Assembly (NCBI GenBank): GCA_016709025.1
Contig: JADJEQ010000022.1
Span: 73,482 to 137,481, forward strand
From: Bacteroidales bacterium
GTDB lineage: Bacteria; Bacteroidota; Bacteroidia; Bacteroidales; Lentimicrobiaceae
Reading direction: 5' to 3'
DNA: 64,000 bases
Below the pieces are notes generated by a model that was not told the origin of the DNA, ran no database searches, and saw only the letters and a program-made list of their open reading frames with translations. Both the position numbers and the translations under genes were made by a program. This document shows positions 56,231 through 64,000 of the stretch, piece by piece (the stretch's first letter is position 1; each line of letters opens with the position of its first letter).

Positions 56231-59200
56231 CTATTTAACATATACCTTTTGATTAACAGTGCCCTGGGCAGTAGTAACCTTCACGATATAGGTACCAACA
56301 GCAACCTGCAAAGGAAGGCGGGTTTCTGAGGTAGCGCTCATGTTGGCATCTTTCAGTTCACGACCGGTCATGTCGAAAATCCTGATTTCGCCATTGAGGT
56401 TGGTGGTGTTGTTGATAACCACGGTGTGCTCATAGCTGTATACAAAGATTCCGCTGTTGGCAGGATCAGCAATGCCTGTAGCTGCTTTGAAGTGCAGTTT
56501 GAAACGGGCTTCGCTGTCGTTGGTAGCGTAGTTGAAGCTGTAAACAGGATTCAGCCTGAGGTCCTGAAGGATATTGAGTTTCAGGTCTTCGAGCAGGATC
56601 GGGGTTGATGAGTTGAAGCTTTCCAACCCTGAAGCATTCAGGCTGTAAGTTCCGGCAACACCGCATTTGAAACCAAGGTTAACCACTTCATTGCCTTCGA
56701 ACGGCAGTTCGTTGATGCTGAGGTTGTGTCCGGCAGCCATGTTGTACAACTGAGGTGCAGTTTCGAGACCTTCCAGTTTAAAGGCATCGTACTGGTTGTC
56801 GAAATCAGCGGTAGCATTGCTGTTGAAATGTACAAAGGTAGCATCGTAGTAATTGTTTCCATTGGCGCGGAGTTCAAGTGCATTGGCAACGGCATCTTTG
56901 TAGAGAGCCATTGGGCTGTGTACCTGTGCTGCCATCGGAATGGTAAGGCTTGCACCATTGGTTGTTGTTTTTACGAAGAAACCATTCTGTGCAGGGATAA
57001 TACCATTGGTCAAACTACCAACAGTACCGTTCCAGTAAATATAGTTACCGGCACCAGCCTGATCCCATACGGCAACCTGAGCATCGTAATCTCCTGTTGA
57101 GAACATATCCCAGTCAATGGCTGATGGGAACGGATTGCCAAGCAGGTTCCAGCCTACGCGGTTAACATCGCTGCTGGTGTTCATGTTCGATAAGGTGCAG
57201 GTAACATCATAACCATTGAGCATACCCGTGAAAGTGGCGGTTTGTGGAGCGGTGGTCATCTGAACTGAGTAACCCTGACCAACATTGAGATTGTCAGCGA
57301 TAAAACGGTTCATCCATTCTCCTGAAGGCTCATCGTACTCACGGGCCCATACTTCCATCCAATAAGCAGGAAGGAATACATCACCAAATGTAACATCATC
57401 AACCGGTGATGAAATCAGGTGGAAGTTTGAGTTCTGGATGGTGCGCTCTACAACTGTATGGCTCAATACGTTAAGATTTTCCTGTCCGATCAGTGAACCG
57501 CCTTCGAGGATGGTCAGGCTGTTGATGGTAGTATAGTAAGGAACTGGAAGAGCAGTAAGGATTGGATAATTGGGGCAACCACCAGGTATGGTAACGTTGG
57601 TAATTTCGACTGGGTCGGCAACAGGAGTCCAGTTAAGTTCATCGAACCAAATTTCACTTTGACTTCCGTTCCATGTTGAGTACTCAGGATCTGTAACTAT
57701 ATTAATGATAGTCAAATGCAGAATATAGGTAACACATTCTTCAACGTGGGTATAAATACCGCTTACGAAATAGGTTTCATCATTGATATACCATGTGAAA
57801 TTATCTAACGCAGTGTCATAAGATTCAACGATGCTGCCTGGGGTGATGGTCAGGTGCAGGATATTGGTAACACATCCGACAATATAGGTGTAATCACCGG
57901 TGGTGGTATAAGTCGTCCCATTGAGCGTCCAGGTGTAGGTATCACAGGCACTTTCAGTAAATTCAACTGTAGTGGCGGGGTTGATGGTAACACAGAGAAC
58001 AGTAGCATCAGCACATTGTCCTTCATCCGGTATAAACTCATAACATCCGCTTTCCATGTTGCTGATTGCCGGAGGGTTCCATGTACCTGTTATGCCGTTA
58101 AGAGATACAACAGGTAAATCCGGAACCACATCGCCCTGACAAAATGGTCCAATCAACGGAAGCTCTACATTTACTGGTTGGTCGACATTCATTGTGATGT
58201 AATCAGAAGATGCCGGGTTTCCGGTAATGCAGGTTTGTGTAACATCGGCAAGCAGTTGAACATAAACTTCATCGCCGTCGGCAGGTACATAGGTAAGATA
58301 AGAAATTCCTGCTGCTCCTGTTCCGTTTACATACCATGTATATTGCGGTTCGGAACCGCCGTTCACCGGCGTAGCAGTGAAAGTTACAGGAGTTCCGGCA
58401 CATACATCATTCTGATCAGCTTCGATGCTGACACTCACCGGGTGTGCAGGGTCAACCTCAAAGGTATATATCATCGATTGCGCTGTTCCTGCAGAACAGG
58501 AAATATCCGGTGTCATCACTACAAACACCTGGTCACCATCAGGCATGTAAGTTGAGAAGGTATTGTCAGATGAAGGTGTATTCTGTGATATATTGTTGAC
58601 AAACCATTCATAAAGTGGGTTGACACCGGCATTAACAGGATTTGCAGTAAATGTAACAACGGTGTTGGGGCAAATTGGTCCGGGTGGATCTGCGATCATT
58701 GATACTTCGGAAAATTCAGGCGGAGTGGCGATAACAACTGCATCACCCAACATATTTACCGGATAGGTGCAGATGGCAGGATTGGTACCATCGCTCAGGG
58801 CTGTTATAGTATAAACGGCCGGTTCAACGATGTTTTCAAAAACGATGGGATCTCCGGTGCCAGGTAACACAAGTCCGCCTGGATTCAGGGTGTAATTAAC
58901 CCCAACCTGAGAGCCACTCAGATTGATGGATACACCTGGGCCACCTGCGCAGTACGAACCGCCGCCGGACACATTGTACAGAATTGGATCACCGCAGAGT
59001 GGCATAAAGTTCAGAACCGGGTTTTCGAGTACCAGTGCATTCACACCCGGCACTATCGGCAACTGAATATTCGTACAGGCCGGGTTGTACCAGGCAAAAC
59101 GGGTTGCATACGAAGGATTGGTTGCGGTATTGGAGGTAAAAACAAAGTTGGGTGTTGAACCGATCAGAAAAGAAACAGGGCTGGTAAACCTGAACCTGTT

Positions 59201-59656
59201 GGCACGGGTACCTGAACCAACCTTTGAAATGGTAAAACCATCGGGACAACCAGGGGCTGCACGGCCGGCGATCCTGATAAGACCGGTTGCCAGGGTGCTG
59301 GCGCCATTGGGAGCCATTGAAGAAGGCAGGTCGGAGAAACCTTCGCTGTAAGGAAGTGCGATGGTCATTCCATTGGTGATTGCTGCACCATTGAGAATTT
59401 GAAGATTGAAGTAGATTCCGAACTGGGCGGTTGCCATCGGAAGATCCTGTGAAGGATCCGTATCTAAAATGTAAATATCAAATTCAATGACATTGGTGGT
59501 CCCGGGGGGCTGAACAATATTCTGCATGGTAATCTGGAAATCAGTTTCAGCCAATGGCCCAAACGGTCGTTGCGCATTGGTTTGTACGAAAGAGAGAACC
59601 AACGCAAGCAATGGAGCCATCCGGAGTAATCTGGTAATTAAAGTTTGCATATTCAT
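56231..59656 (-). CDS. Giant surface protein, class A copy 3, T9SS type A tail
   Basis: 1141 residues; MQTLITRLLRM at residue 3 is an alternative start. Signal peptide (to VQTNAQ), conserved beta module (~30-215; FQITMQNIVQPPGTTNVIEFDIYILD), SprB-like segment (GGGSYCAGG), two Ig-like domains, PFCQGDVVPDLPVVSLNG domain and two 46-residue repeats. A WNGSQSEIWFDELNWTP segment, the near-invariant C-terminal region and the type A T9SS sorting domain ending VNQKVYVK complete it. The middle is closest to 52216-55638, so these two are the most recent duplicates. Located behind the class B gene at 59762 and ahead of the third small PIGGG gene. Confidence 0.9.
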   Translation of the reverse strand: MNMQTLITRLLRMAPLLALVLSFVQTNAQRPFGPLAETDFQITMQNIVQPPGTTNVIEFDIYILDTDPSQDLPMATAQFGIYFNLQILNGAAITNGMTIALPYSEGFSDLPSSMAPNGASTLATGLIRIAGRAAPGCPDGFTISKVGSGTRANRFRFTSPVSFLIGSTPNFVFTSNTATNPSYATRFAWYNPACTNIQLPIVPGVNALVLENPVLNFMPLCGDPILYNVSGGGSYCAGGPGVSINLSGSQVGVNYTLNPGGLVLPGTGDPIVFENIVEPAVYTITALSDGTNPAICTYPVNMLGDAVVIATPPEFSEVSMIADPPGPICPNTVVTFTANPVNAGVNPLYEWFVNNISQNTPSSDNTFSTYMPDGDQVFVVMTPDISCSAGTAQSMIYTFEVDPAHPVSVSIEADQNDVCAGTPVTFTATPVNGGSEPQYTWYVNGTGAAGISYLTYVPADGDEVYVQLLADVTQTCITGNPASSDYITMNVDQPVNVELPLIGPFCQGDVVPDLPVVSLNGITGTWNPPAISNMESGCYEFIPDEGQCADATVLCVTINPATTVEFTESACDTYTWTLNGTTYTTTGDYTYIVGCVTNILHLTITPGSIVESYDTALDNFTWYINDETYFVSGIYTHVEECVTYILHLTIINIVTDPEYSTWNGSQSEIWFDELNWTPVADPVEITNVTIPGGCPNYPILTALPVPYYTTINSLTILEGGSLIGQENLNVLSHTVVERTIQNSNFHLISSPVDDVTFGDVFLPAYWMEVWAREYDEPSGEWMNRFIADNLNVGQGYSVQMTTAPQTATFTGMLNGYDVTCTLSNMNTSSDVNRVGWNLLGNPFPSAIDWDMFSTGDYDAQVAVWDQAGAGNYIYWNGTVGSLTNGIIPAQNGFFVKTTTNGASLTIPMAAQVHSPMALYKDAVANALELRANGNNYYDATFVHFNSNATADFDNQYDAFKLEGLETAPQLYNMAAGHNLSINELPFEGNEVVNLGFKCGVAGTYSLNASGLESFNSSTPILLEDLKLNILQDLRLNPVYSFNYATNDSEARFKLHFKAATGIADPANSGIFVYSYEHTVVINNTTNLNGEIRIFDMTGRELKDANMSATSETRLPLQVAVGTYIVKVTTAQGTVNQKVYVK

Positions 59657-59718
59657 TTTTTCGGTTGTGGATTTGTAAATAGAATTTCAGTCCACGGGTT
59701 AAAGAGGATAAGTAAATA

Positions 59719-59752
59719 AAGAGGAAACTCCCTTTAAAAGGAGTTTCCTCTT
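59719..59752 (-). terminator. Rho-independent terminator
   Basis: AAGAGGAAACTCC pairs with GGAGTTTCCTCTT around a short AT-rich loop. It follows the stop of the gene at 59762 and is a relative of the hairpin at 45711-45739. Confidence 0.85.
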
Positions 59753-59761
59753 CTGTATGCA

Positions 59762-62700
59762 CTATGGAAGAATTGTCGAGACGTAATTGAACTGGTTGTT
59801 GTCAATGATAGATCCGTCAGCACCATCAATAATTCCGTCTCCGTTAACATCCGTAACCACGTAACCTTCCACATAATTATGCTGGTCGTTATCAAATGGC
59901 GTGATGTCGCCGGTATCAATAACTCCATCCTGATTTATATCACCTCCGAAGATGGCATAGCCACCGTCGATCATCAGGAGCAGATTGCCACCATATGCCT
60001 TGGAAGGCTGATCGAATGCATAAGTAATTATTTGTGGAACAAAAGACACAGGGTCGGCTGAGGTGATCTCAAGGGAGTTGCGATGTTTAACAGTAATGTA
60101 ATAATCACCGGTAAGATCCGAAGGAATGGCAACCTTAGCAAGGCCATTTGTACTGAGTTCGACATCAAATGCAGGAACCGCAGGAAATTCAACGATTGAA
60201 TAATCACTGCTGTTGTGGAGTTCAACGGAAATCACGTCGGCTACACCCGGTCCGAATTGTGGTCCGGTCGCATGGTGGGCCTGGTTCAGGGTACCTCCTC
60301 CGGCATATAGTCCTTCGAGCAATAGGCCGAGATTCAGTACTTTTCCGTCTTGCACCAGTGTTACATCAACTGAAGGCAGACCAGCTACAGTCACCGTAAT
60401 AACAGCAGTGCGCAATGAAGCCGTGTTTTGGGTATAGGTTGCTGTAATTAAACCATTTCCAAAACCGGAAGGGGTAACCGAACACCAGGGTTGATCGCTG
60501 ATGGCCGTCCATTCCGTATTTGAAGTAACTGTGTAGGTAACTGAACCATCAGGGGATGTAACATTCCGGCTGGGAGGAGTTACGGTAAGTTCCGTTGGTC
60601 CGTTCAGTACTGGATTGCCGATCACAATGGCATTGTTGCCCGGGGTAACAGGCATCTGCGTGTTAACAGTTCCTTCATACTTAGCCACCCTCGTTGCATA
60701 GGATGGGATGAGAGCAGTACTCGGCGTAAATGCCAGGTCAGGTGTTGAATTTGCCGTAAACGGAACAGCATTGGTCATTCTGACCCTTGCAATGAGCGTT
60801 CCGGGAGCAACAGTAGAAACGATATAACCATTTCCGGCTCCTGGAGCCGCTCTGCCTGCTATTTTAATCAGTCCTGACGTTGCCGTGTTGGCACCATTGG
60901 GTTGCATATTTGAAGGCAATTCAGAAGAAATGATGGTTGTCATACCAATTGTCTGGGGGGCTCCATTCAGAATCCCGGTGTTGAAGGTAATACCTTCCTG
61001 TATGGTTGCAAGTTGCAGTGGTGTAGAAGCATCCACATCGAGCAGATATATATCAAACTCGTAAGCGTTGAGTGCTGTTTGAGTGACATTCCGGATTGAA
61101 AGCAGGAATTCTGAGCTGGCCTGGGTAACTGTTACGATAACCGGCGGCAGGCCTGCTACTGTAACTGTTATATTGGCAGTTCTTGCAGAAGTGGTGGTAT
61201 TTTGTGAATAAACAGCTGTAATGGAACCATTGCCTGAACCTGAAGGCGTAACTGTACACCATAACTGATCGCTGTTGGCTACCCATGTTTTATTGGAAGT
61301 AACAGTGAAAATGGTACTGCCGGCAACATTGCCAACATTCTGGCTTGGAGGAGTAACTGTCAGGACCGGATCGGGCTCTGTAACAATAATTGTCGTCTGA
61401 GCGCTGTTTACGCAGGAATTACCATCGGTATAGGTATAGGTCAGAGTCTGGGTTCCTGCTGAAGGATCGAATACATAAGATCCGCCAACGCCTGTTCCTG
61501 TCCAGATACCACCTGCAGGAGAACCGGCAAGCACAATATCGGGATCGTTGATGTCAACCGGGCCATAAGTGCCTGCACTGACTTCAGGTAATGGATTCAC
61601 AATTATGGTAGTCTGGGCGCTGTTTACACATAAGTTGGCATCGGTAACAGTATAGGTAAGGGTTTGAGTTCCTACGGAAGGATCAAACTGATTTCCGGTA
61701 ATTCCGGTACCGCTCCATGCACCACCTTCCGGGCTGCCAGTCAGGGTGATATCAGCCCCGTCAATACAAACCGGGCCATAGGTGCCAGGGTTGACTGTTG
61801 GCAATGGATTCACCGTAATGGTAGTCTGGGCGCTGTTTACGCATAAATTGGCATCGGTAACGGTATAGGTAAGGGTTTGAGTTCCCACTGAAGGATCAAA
61901 CAGGTTCCCGGAAACACCGGTACCGCTCCATACACCACCTTCCGGGCTGCCAGCCAGGGTAATATCAGCCCCGTCAATACAAACCGGGCCATAGGTACCA
62001 GCATCAACTGCTGATAATGGATTCACCACAATGGTTGTCTGATCGCTGTTCACACATAAGTTGGCATCGGTAAAGGTATAAGTAAGGGTTTGTGTTCCCG
62101 ATGAAGGATCAAAGAGGTTTCCGGTAACACCGGTACCGCTCCATATACCACCGGTTGGCGTGCCACCCAAAGTTATGTCGGCTGCATCTATACAAACAGG
62201 ACCGTAAGAACCTGCTGTTACTGTTGGCAACGGATTCACCGTAATGGTAGTCTGGGCGCTGTTTACACATAAGTTGGCATCGGTAACAGTATAGGTAAGG
62301 GTTTGAGTTCCTACGGAAGGATCAAACTGATTTCCGGTAATTCCGGTACCGCTCCATACACCACCTTCCGGGCTGCCAGCCAGGATAATATCAGCCCCGT
62401 CAATACAAACCGGGCCATAGGTGCCGGGGTTGACTGTTGGCAACGGATTCACCGTAATGGTAGTCTGGGCGCTGTTTACGCATAAATTGGCATCGGTAAC
62501 GGTATAGGTAAGGGTTTGAGTTCCCACTGAAGGATCAAACAAGTTCCCGGAAACACCGGTACCGCTCCATACACCACCTTCCGGGCTGCCAGCCAGGGTA
62601 ATATCAGCCCCGTCAATACAAACCGGGCCATAGGTACCAGCATCAACTGCTGATAATGGATTCACCACAATGGTTGTCTGATCGCTGTTCACACATAAGT

Positions 62701-64000
62701 TGGCATCGGTAAAGGTATAAGTGAGGGTTTGTGTTCCCGATGAAGGATCAAAGAGGTTTCCGGTAACGCCGGTACCGCTCCAAACGCCGCCTGCAGGTGA
62801 ACCACCCAGGGCAATGTCAGCAGCATCAATACATACTGTACCATAAGTGCCTGCATCTACTGTTGGAATAGGATTAACAATGATCTCTGCCGTGGCCGAG
62901 TTTGAACATGAACCTCCATCACTGTAAGTGTAGGTCAGGGTCTGGGTTCCAACGGATGGGTCGAAGTAATAGGGTCCGCTTCCACTTACGCCTGGTCCTG
63001 TCCAAATGCCACCGGCCGGGGTTCCAGCCAGGGTGATGTCATCCCCATCAATACAAACCGGTCCATATGTACCCGGATCAACAGTTTGTACCAAATTGAC
63101 AGTTATTAATGTAATGGCAGAATTCACACAAGAATTGCCATCGGTATAAGTATAAGTAAGTGTTTGGGTTCCAACGGATGGGTCGAATACATAAGGCCCG
63201 GTTCCGCTTACACCACTTCCTGTCCATTCACCACCCGATGGTGATCCACCCAGGGTGATATCAACACCATCACTGCAGGAAGGACCATAGGATCCAGCAA
63301 CTACTATTGGTAATGGATTAACAGTGATAACAGTAGTCGCAAAAGCTGAACATGAATTACCGTCAGTAAAGGTATAAGTCAATGTCTGTGTTCCGGCCGA
63401 CGGATCGAATACATAAGGTCCGCTTCCGCTGACACCGTTTCCGGTCCAAACACCACTTTCGGGTGTTCCACCCAGGGTGATATCGGCTGCATCTGCACAA
63501 ACAGGGCTGTATATGCCTGCATCAACCAGTGGTAATGGATTAACAGTAATAGTGGTTTCGTCAGAGTTTACACAGAAATTACCATCGGTGTATGTATAGG
63601 TTAATGTTTGTGTCCCTGAGGATGGATCGAATGTATACGGTCCTGTTCCGATTACACCTGTTCCTGTCCAAACACCACCCAACGGTGAGCCACTTAGGGC
63701 GATGTCGGCAGCGTCTTCACAAACTGCTCCGTAAATTCCTGCATCAACCACCGGCAATGGATTCACAACAATGGTTAAAGTTGTTCCAGCAGCGCATTGA
63801 CCTGATTCAGGTGTAAAAGTATAGGTGGTGGTCACCAGGTTGTCTATAGCCGGTGCCCATGTTCCTGTAATTAAGTTTAATGAAGTCGTTGGCAACGGGC
63901 TCAGAGTTGTACCAGCGCAGATTGCGGGTATTGGAGCAAAGGTTGGGGTATCCAGTGAATTGATGTCAAGGAAAACATCAAAGAATGATGAGAAACAACC
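59762..64000 (-). CDS. Giant repeat protein with cohesin-like and dockerin-like modules, N-terminus off window
   Basis: The frame is open to the right edge (the visible part starts FFDVFLDINSLD), so the N-terminus is missing; 1413 codons are visible. Eleven Ig-like repeats of 71-74 residues (~61380-63780) carry TYGPVCIDGADITL, GVWSGTGV and FDPSVGTQTLTYT. A BACON domain (WVANSDQLWCTVTPSG), the conserved beta module (~60600-61110; FLLSIRNVTQTALNAYEFDIYLLD) and a second BACON (WTAISDQPWCSVTPSG) follow. The EGLY-type module and loops DINQDGVIDTGD and DVNGDGIIDGAD end the protein at NYVSTILP. It carries both interacting-module candidates, like the gene at 28297. Likely secreted and adhesive or structural; no enzyme motif. 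Confidence 0.9.
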   Translation of the reverse strand, partial: GCFSSFFDVFLDINSLDTPTFAPIPAICAGTTLSPLPTTSLNLITGTWAPAIDNLVTTTYTFTPESGQCAAGTTLTIVVNPLPVVDAGIYGAVCEDAADIALSGSPLGGVWTGTGVIGTGPYTFDPSSGTQTLTYTYTDGNFCVNSDETTITVNPLPLVDAGIYSPVCADAADITLGGTPESGVWTGNGVSGSGPYVFDPSAGTQTLTYTFTDGNSCSAFATTVITVNPLPIVVAGSYGPSCSDGVDITLGGSPSGGEWTGSGVSGTGPYVFDPSVGTQTLTYTYTDGNSCVNSAITLITVNLVQTVDPGTYGPVCIDGDDITLAGTPAGGIWTGPGVSGSGPYYFDPSVGTQTLTYTYSDGGSCSNSATAEIIVNPIPTVDAGTYGTVCIDAADIALGGSPAGGVWSGTGVTGNLFDPSSGTQTLTYTFTDANLCVNSDQTTIVVNPLSAVDAGTYGPVCIDGADITLAGSPEGGVWSGTGVSGNLFDPSVGTQTLTYTVTDANLCVNSAQTTITVNPLPTVNPGTYGPVCIDGADIILAGSPEGGVWSGTGITGNQFDPSVGTQTLTYTVTDANLCVNSAQTTITVNPLPTVTAGSYGPVCIDAADITLGGTPTGGIWSGTGVTGNLFDPSSGTQTLTYTFTDANLCVNSDQTTIVVNPLSAVDAGTYGPVCIDGADITLAGSPEGGVWSGTGVSGNLFDPSVGTQTLTYTVTDANLCVNSAQTTITVNPLPTVNPGTYGPVCIDGADITLTGSPEGGAWSGTGITGNQFDPSVGTQTLTYTVTDANLCVNSAQTTIIVNPLPEVSAGTYGPVDINDPDIVLAGSPAGGIWTGTGVGGSYVFDPSAGTQTLTYTYTDGNSCVNSAQTTIIVTEPDPVLTVTPPSQNVGNVAGSTIFTVTSNKTWVANSDQLWCTVTPSGSGNGSITAVYSQNTTTSARTANITVTVAGLPPVIVTVTQASSEFLLSIRNVTQTALNAYEFDIYLLDVDASTPLQLATIQEGITFNTGILNGAPQTIGMTTIISSELPSNMQPNGANTATSGLIKIAGRAAPGAGNGYIVSTVAPGTLIARVRMTNAVPFTANSTPDLAFTPSTALIPSYATRVAKYEGTVNTQMPVTPGNNAIVIGNPVLNGPTELTVTPPSRNVTSPDGSVTYTVTSNTEWTAISDQPWCSVTPSGFGNGLITATYTQNTASLRTAVITVTVAGLPSVDVTLVQDGKVLNLGLLLEGLYAGGGTLNQAHHATGPQFGPGVADVISVELHNSSDYSIVEFPAVPAFDVELSTNGLAKVAIPSDLTGDYYITVKHRNSLEITSADPVSFVPQIITYAFDQPSKAYGGNLLLMIDGGYAIFGGDINQDGVIDTGDITPFDNDQHNYVEGYVVTDVNGDGIIDGADGSIIDNNQFNYVSTILP
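61598..62236 (-). repeat. 639-bp higher-order repeat, copy 2
   Basis: Three 213-bp units (71 residues each) inside the gene at 59762. They match the block 62237-62875 almost base for base, so a three-unit segment was duplicated recently. Confidence 0.9.
62237..62875 (-). repeat. 639-bp higher-order repeat, copy 1
   Basis: Partner of 61598-62236. Only scattered differences are seen (for instance IILAGSPEGGVW against ITLTGSPEGGAW in the third unit). The neighbouring units are clearly more diverged and 3 residues longer. Confidence 0.9.

Noticed and set aside
56426..56608. Plus-strand frame MLIAVYKDSAVGRIS..., also at 42190 and 52411
   Set aside because: It recurs only because the opposite strand encodes the near-identical class A C-terminal domain; it is an antisense shadow.
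61380..63780. Regular ~213-222-bp repeats as a satellite or integron-like array
   Set aside because: The frame is continuous and the repeats encode Ig-like domains; there are no attC-like features.

Overview
The window comes from a member of the Bacteroidota, most likely an anaerobic or sediment-type Bacteroidales relative. The evidence is type A Por/T9SS C-terminal sorting domains, BACON, GEVED, PKD and choice-of-anchor domains, TAnnTTTG-type promoters, a near absence of Shine-Dalgarno signals, and moderate AT richness. No RNA gene, CRISPR array, insertion sequence or integrase is visible.

Positions 1-11150 are ordinary mixed-strand chromosome. In order they hold the end of a TlpA-like thioredoxin protein, an exported GH65 glycosidase, an FKBP-type prolyl isomerase, a DEDD 3'-5' exonuclease, a lipoprotein followed directly by the tRNA-modifying methyltransferase MnmD, acylphosphatase overlapping an unknown gene, a NrtR/AraR-like NUDIX-winged-helix regulator, and a second exported (alpha/alpha)6 glycosidase. 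The glycosidase is divergent from the regulator and has a clear promoter plus a palindrome in front of it.

Positions 11530-64000 form a 52-kb island in which every gene lies on the minus strand and nearly all encode giant modular secreted proteins. There are two interlocking classes. Class A has four genes (11530-16110, 41995-45642, 52216-55638, 56231-59656). Each has a signal peptide, an N-terminal conserved beta-sandwich-like module (cohesin-like, tentative), Ig-like or short repeats, and a type A T9SS sorting domain. Class B has eight genes (16342-20923, 21571-24370, 24394-28137, 28297-33345, 33944-37009, 37232-41380, 45751-50103, 59762-right edge). Each ends in the same ~190-residue C-terminal module closed by two dockerin-type calcium loops, and none has a recognisable T9SS sorting domain. 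Their N-termini vary: two subtilisin-like proteases, two propeller-like proteins, and several carbohydrate- or adhesion-type modules. Two class B proteins carry both the cohesin-like module and the dockerin-like end.

Class B gene, hairpin, class A gene and a 78-79-residue glycine-rich membrane protein (signal peptide, PIGGG motif, one helix, basic tail) form a unit present three times. In the middle copy the class B gene has shrunk to its terminator and last codons. I regard this repeated unit, and the possible cohesin/dockerin-like pairing between the two classes, as the most interesting content. The pairing is inference only.

Three adjacent class B genes are damaged: 16342-20923 by several frameshifts and stops, 21571-24370 by one homopolymer frameshift, and 24394-28137 by one in-frame amber codon. 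Recent duplication is visible as near-identical protease genes, near-identical class A 3' ends, and a 639-bp intragenic duplication.
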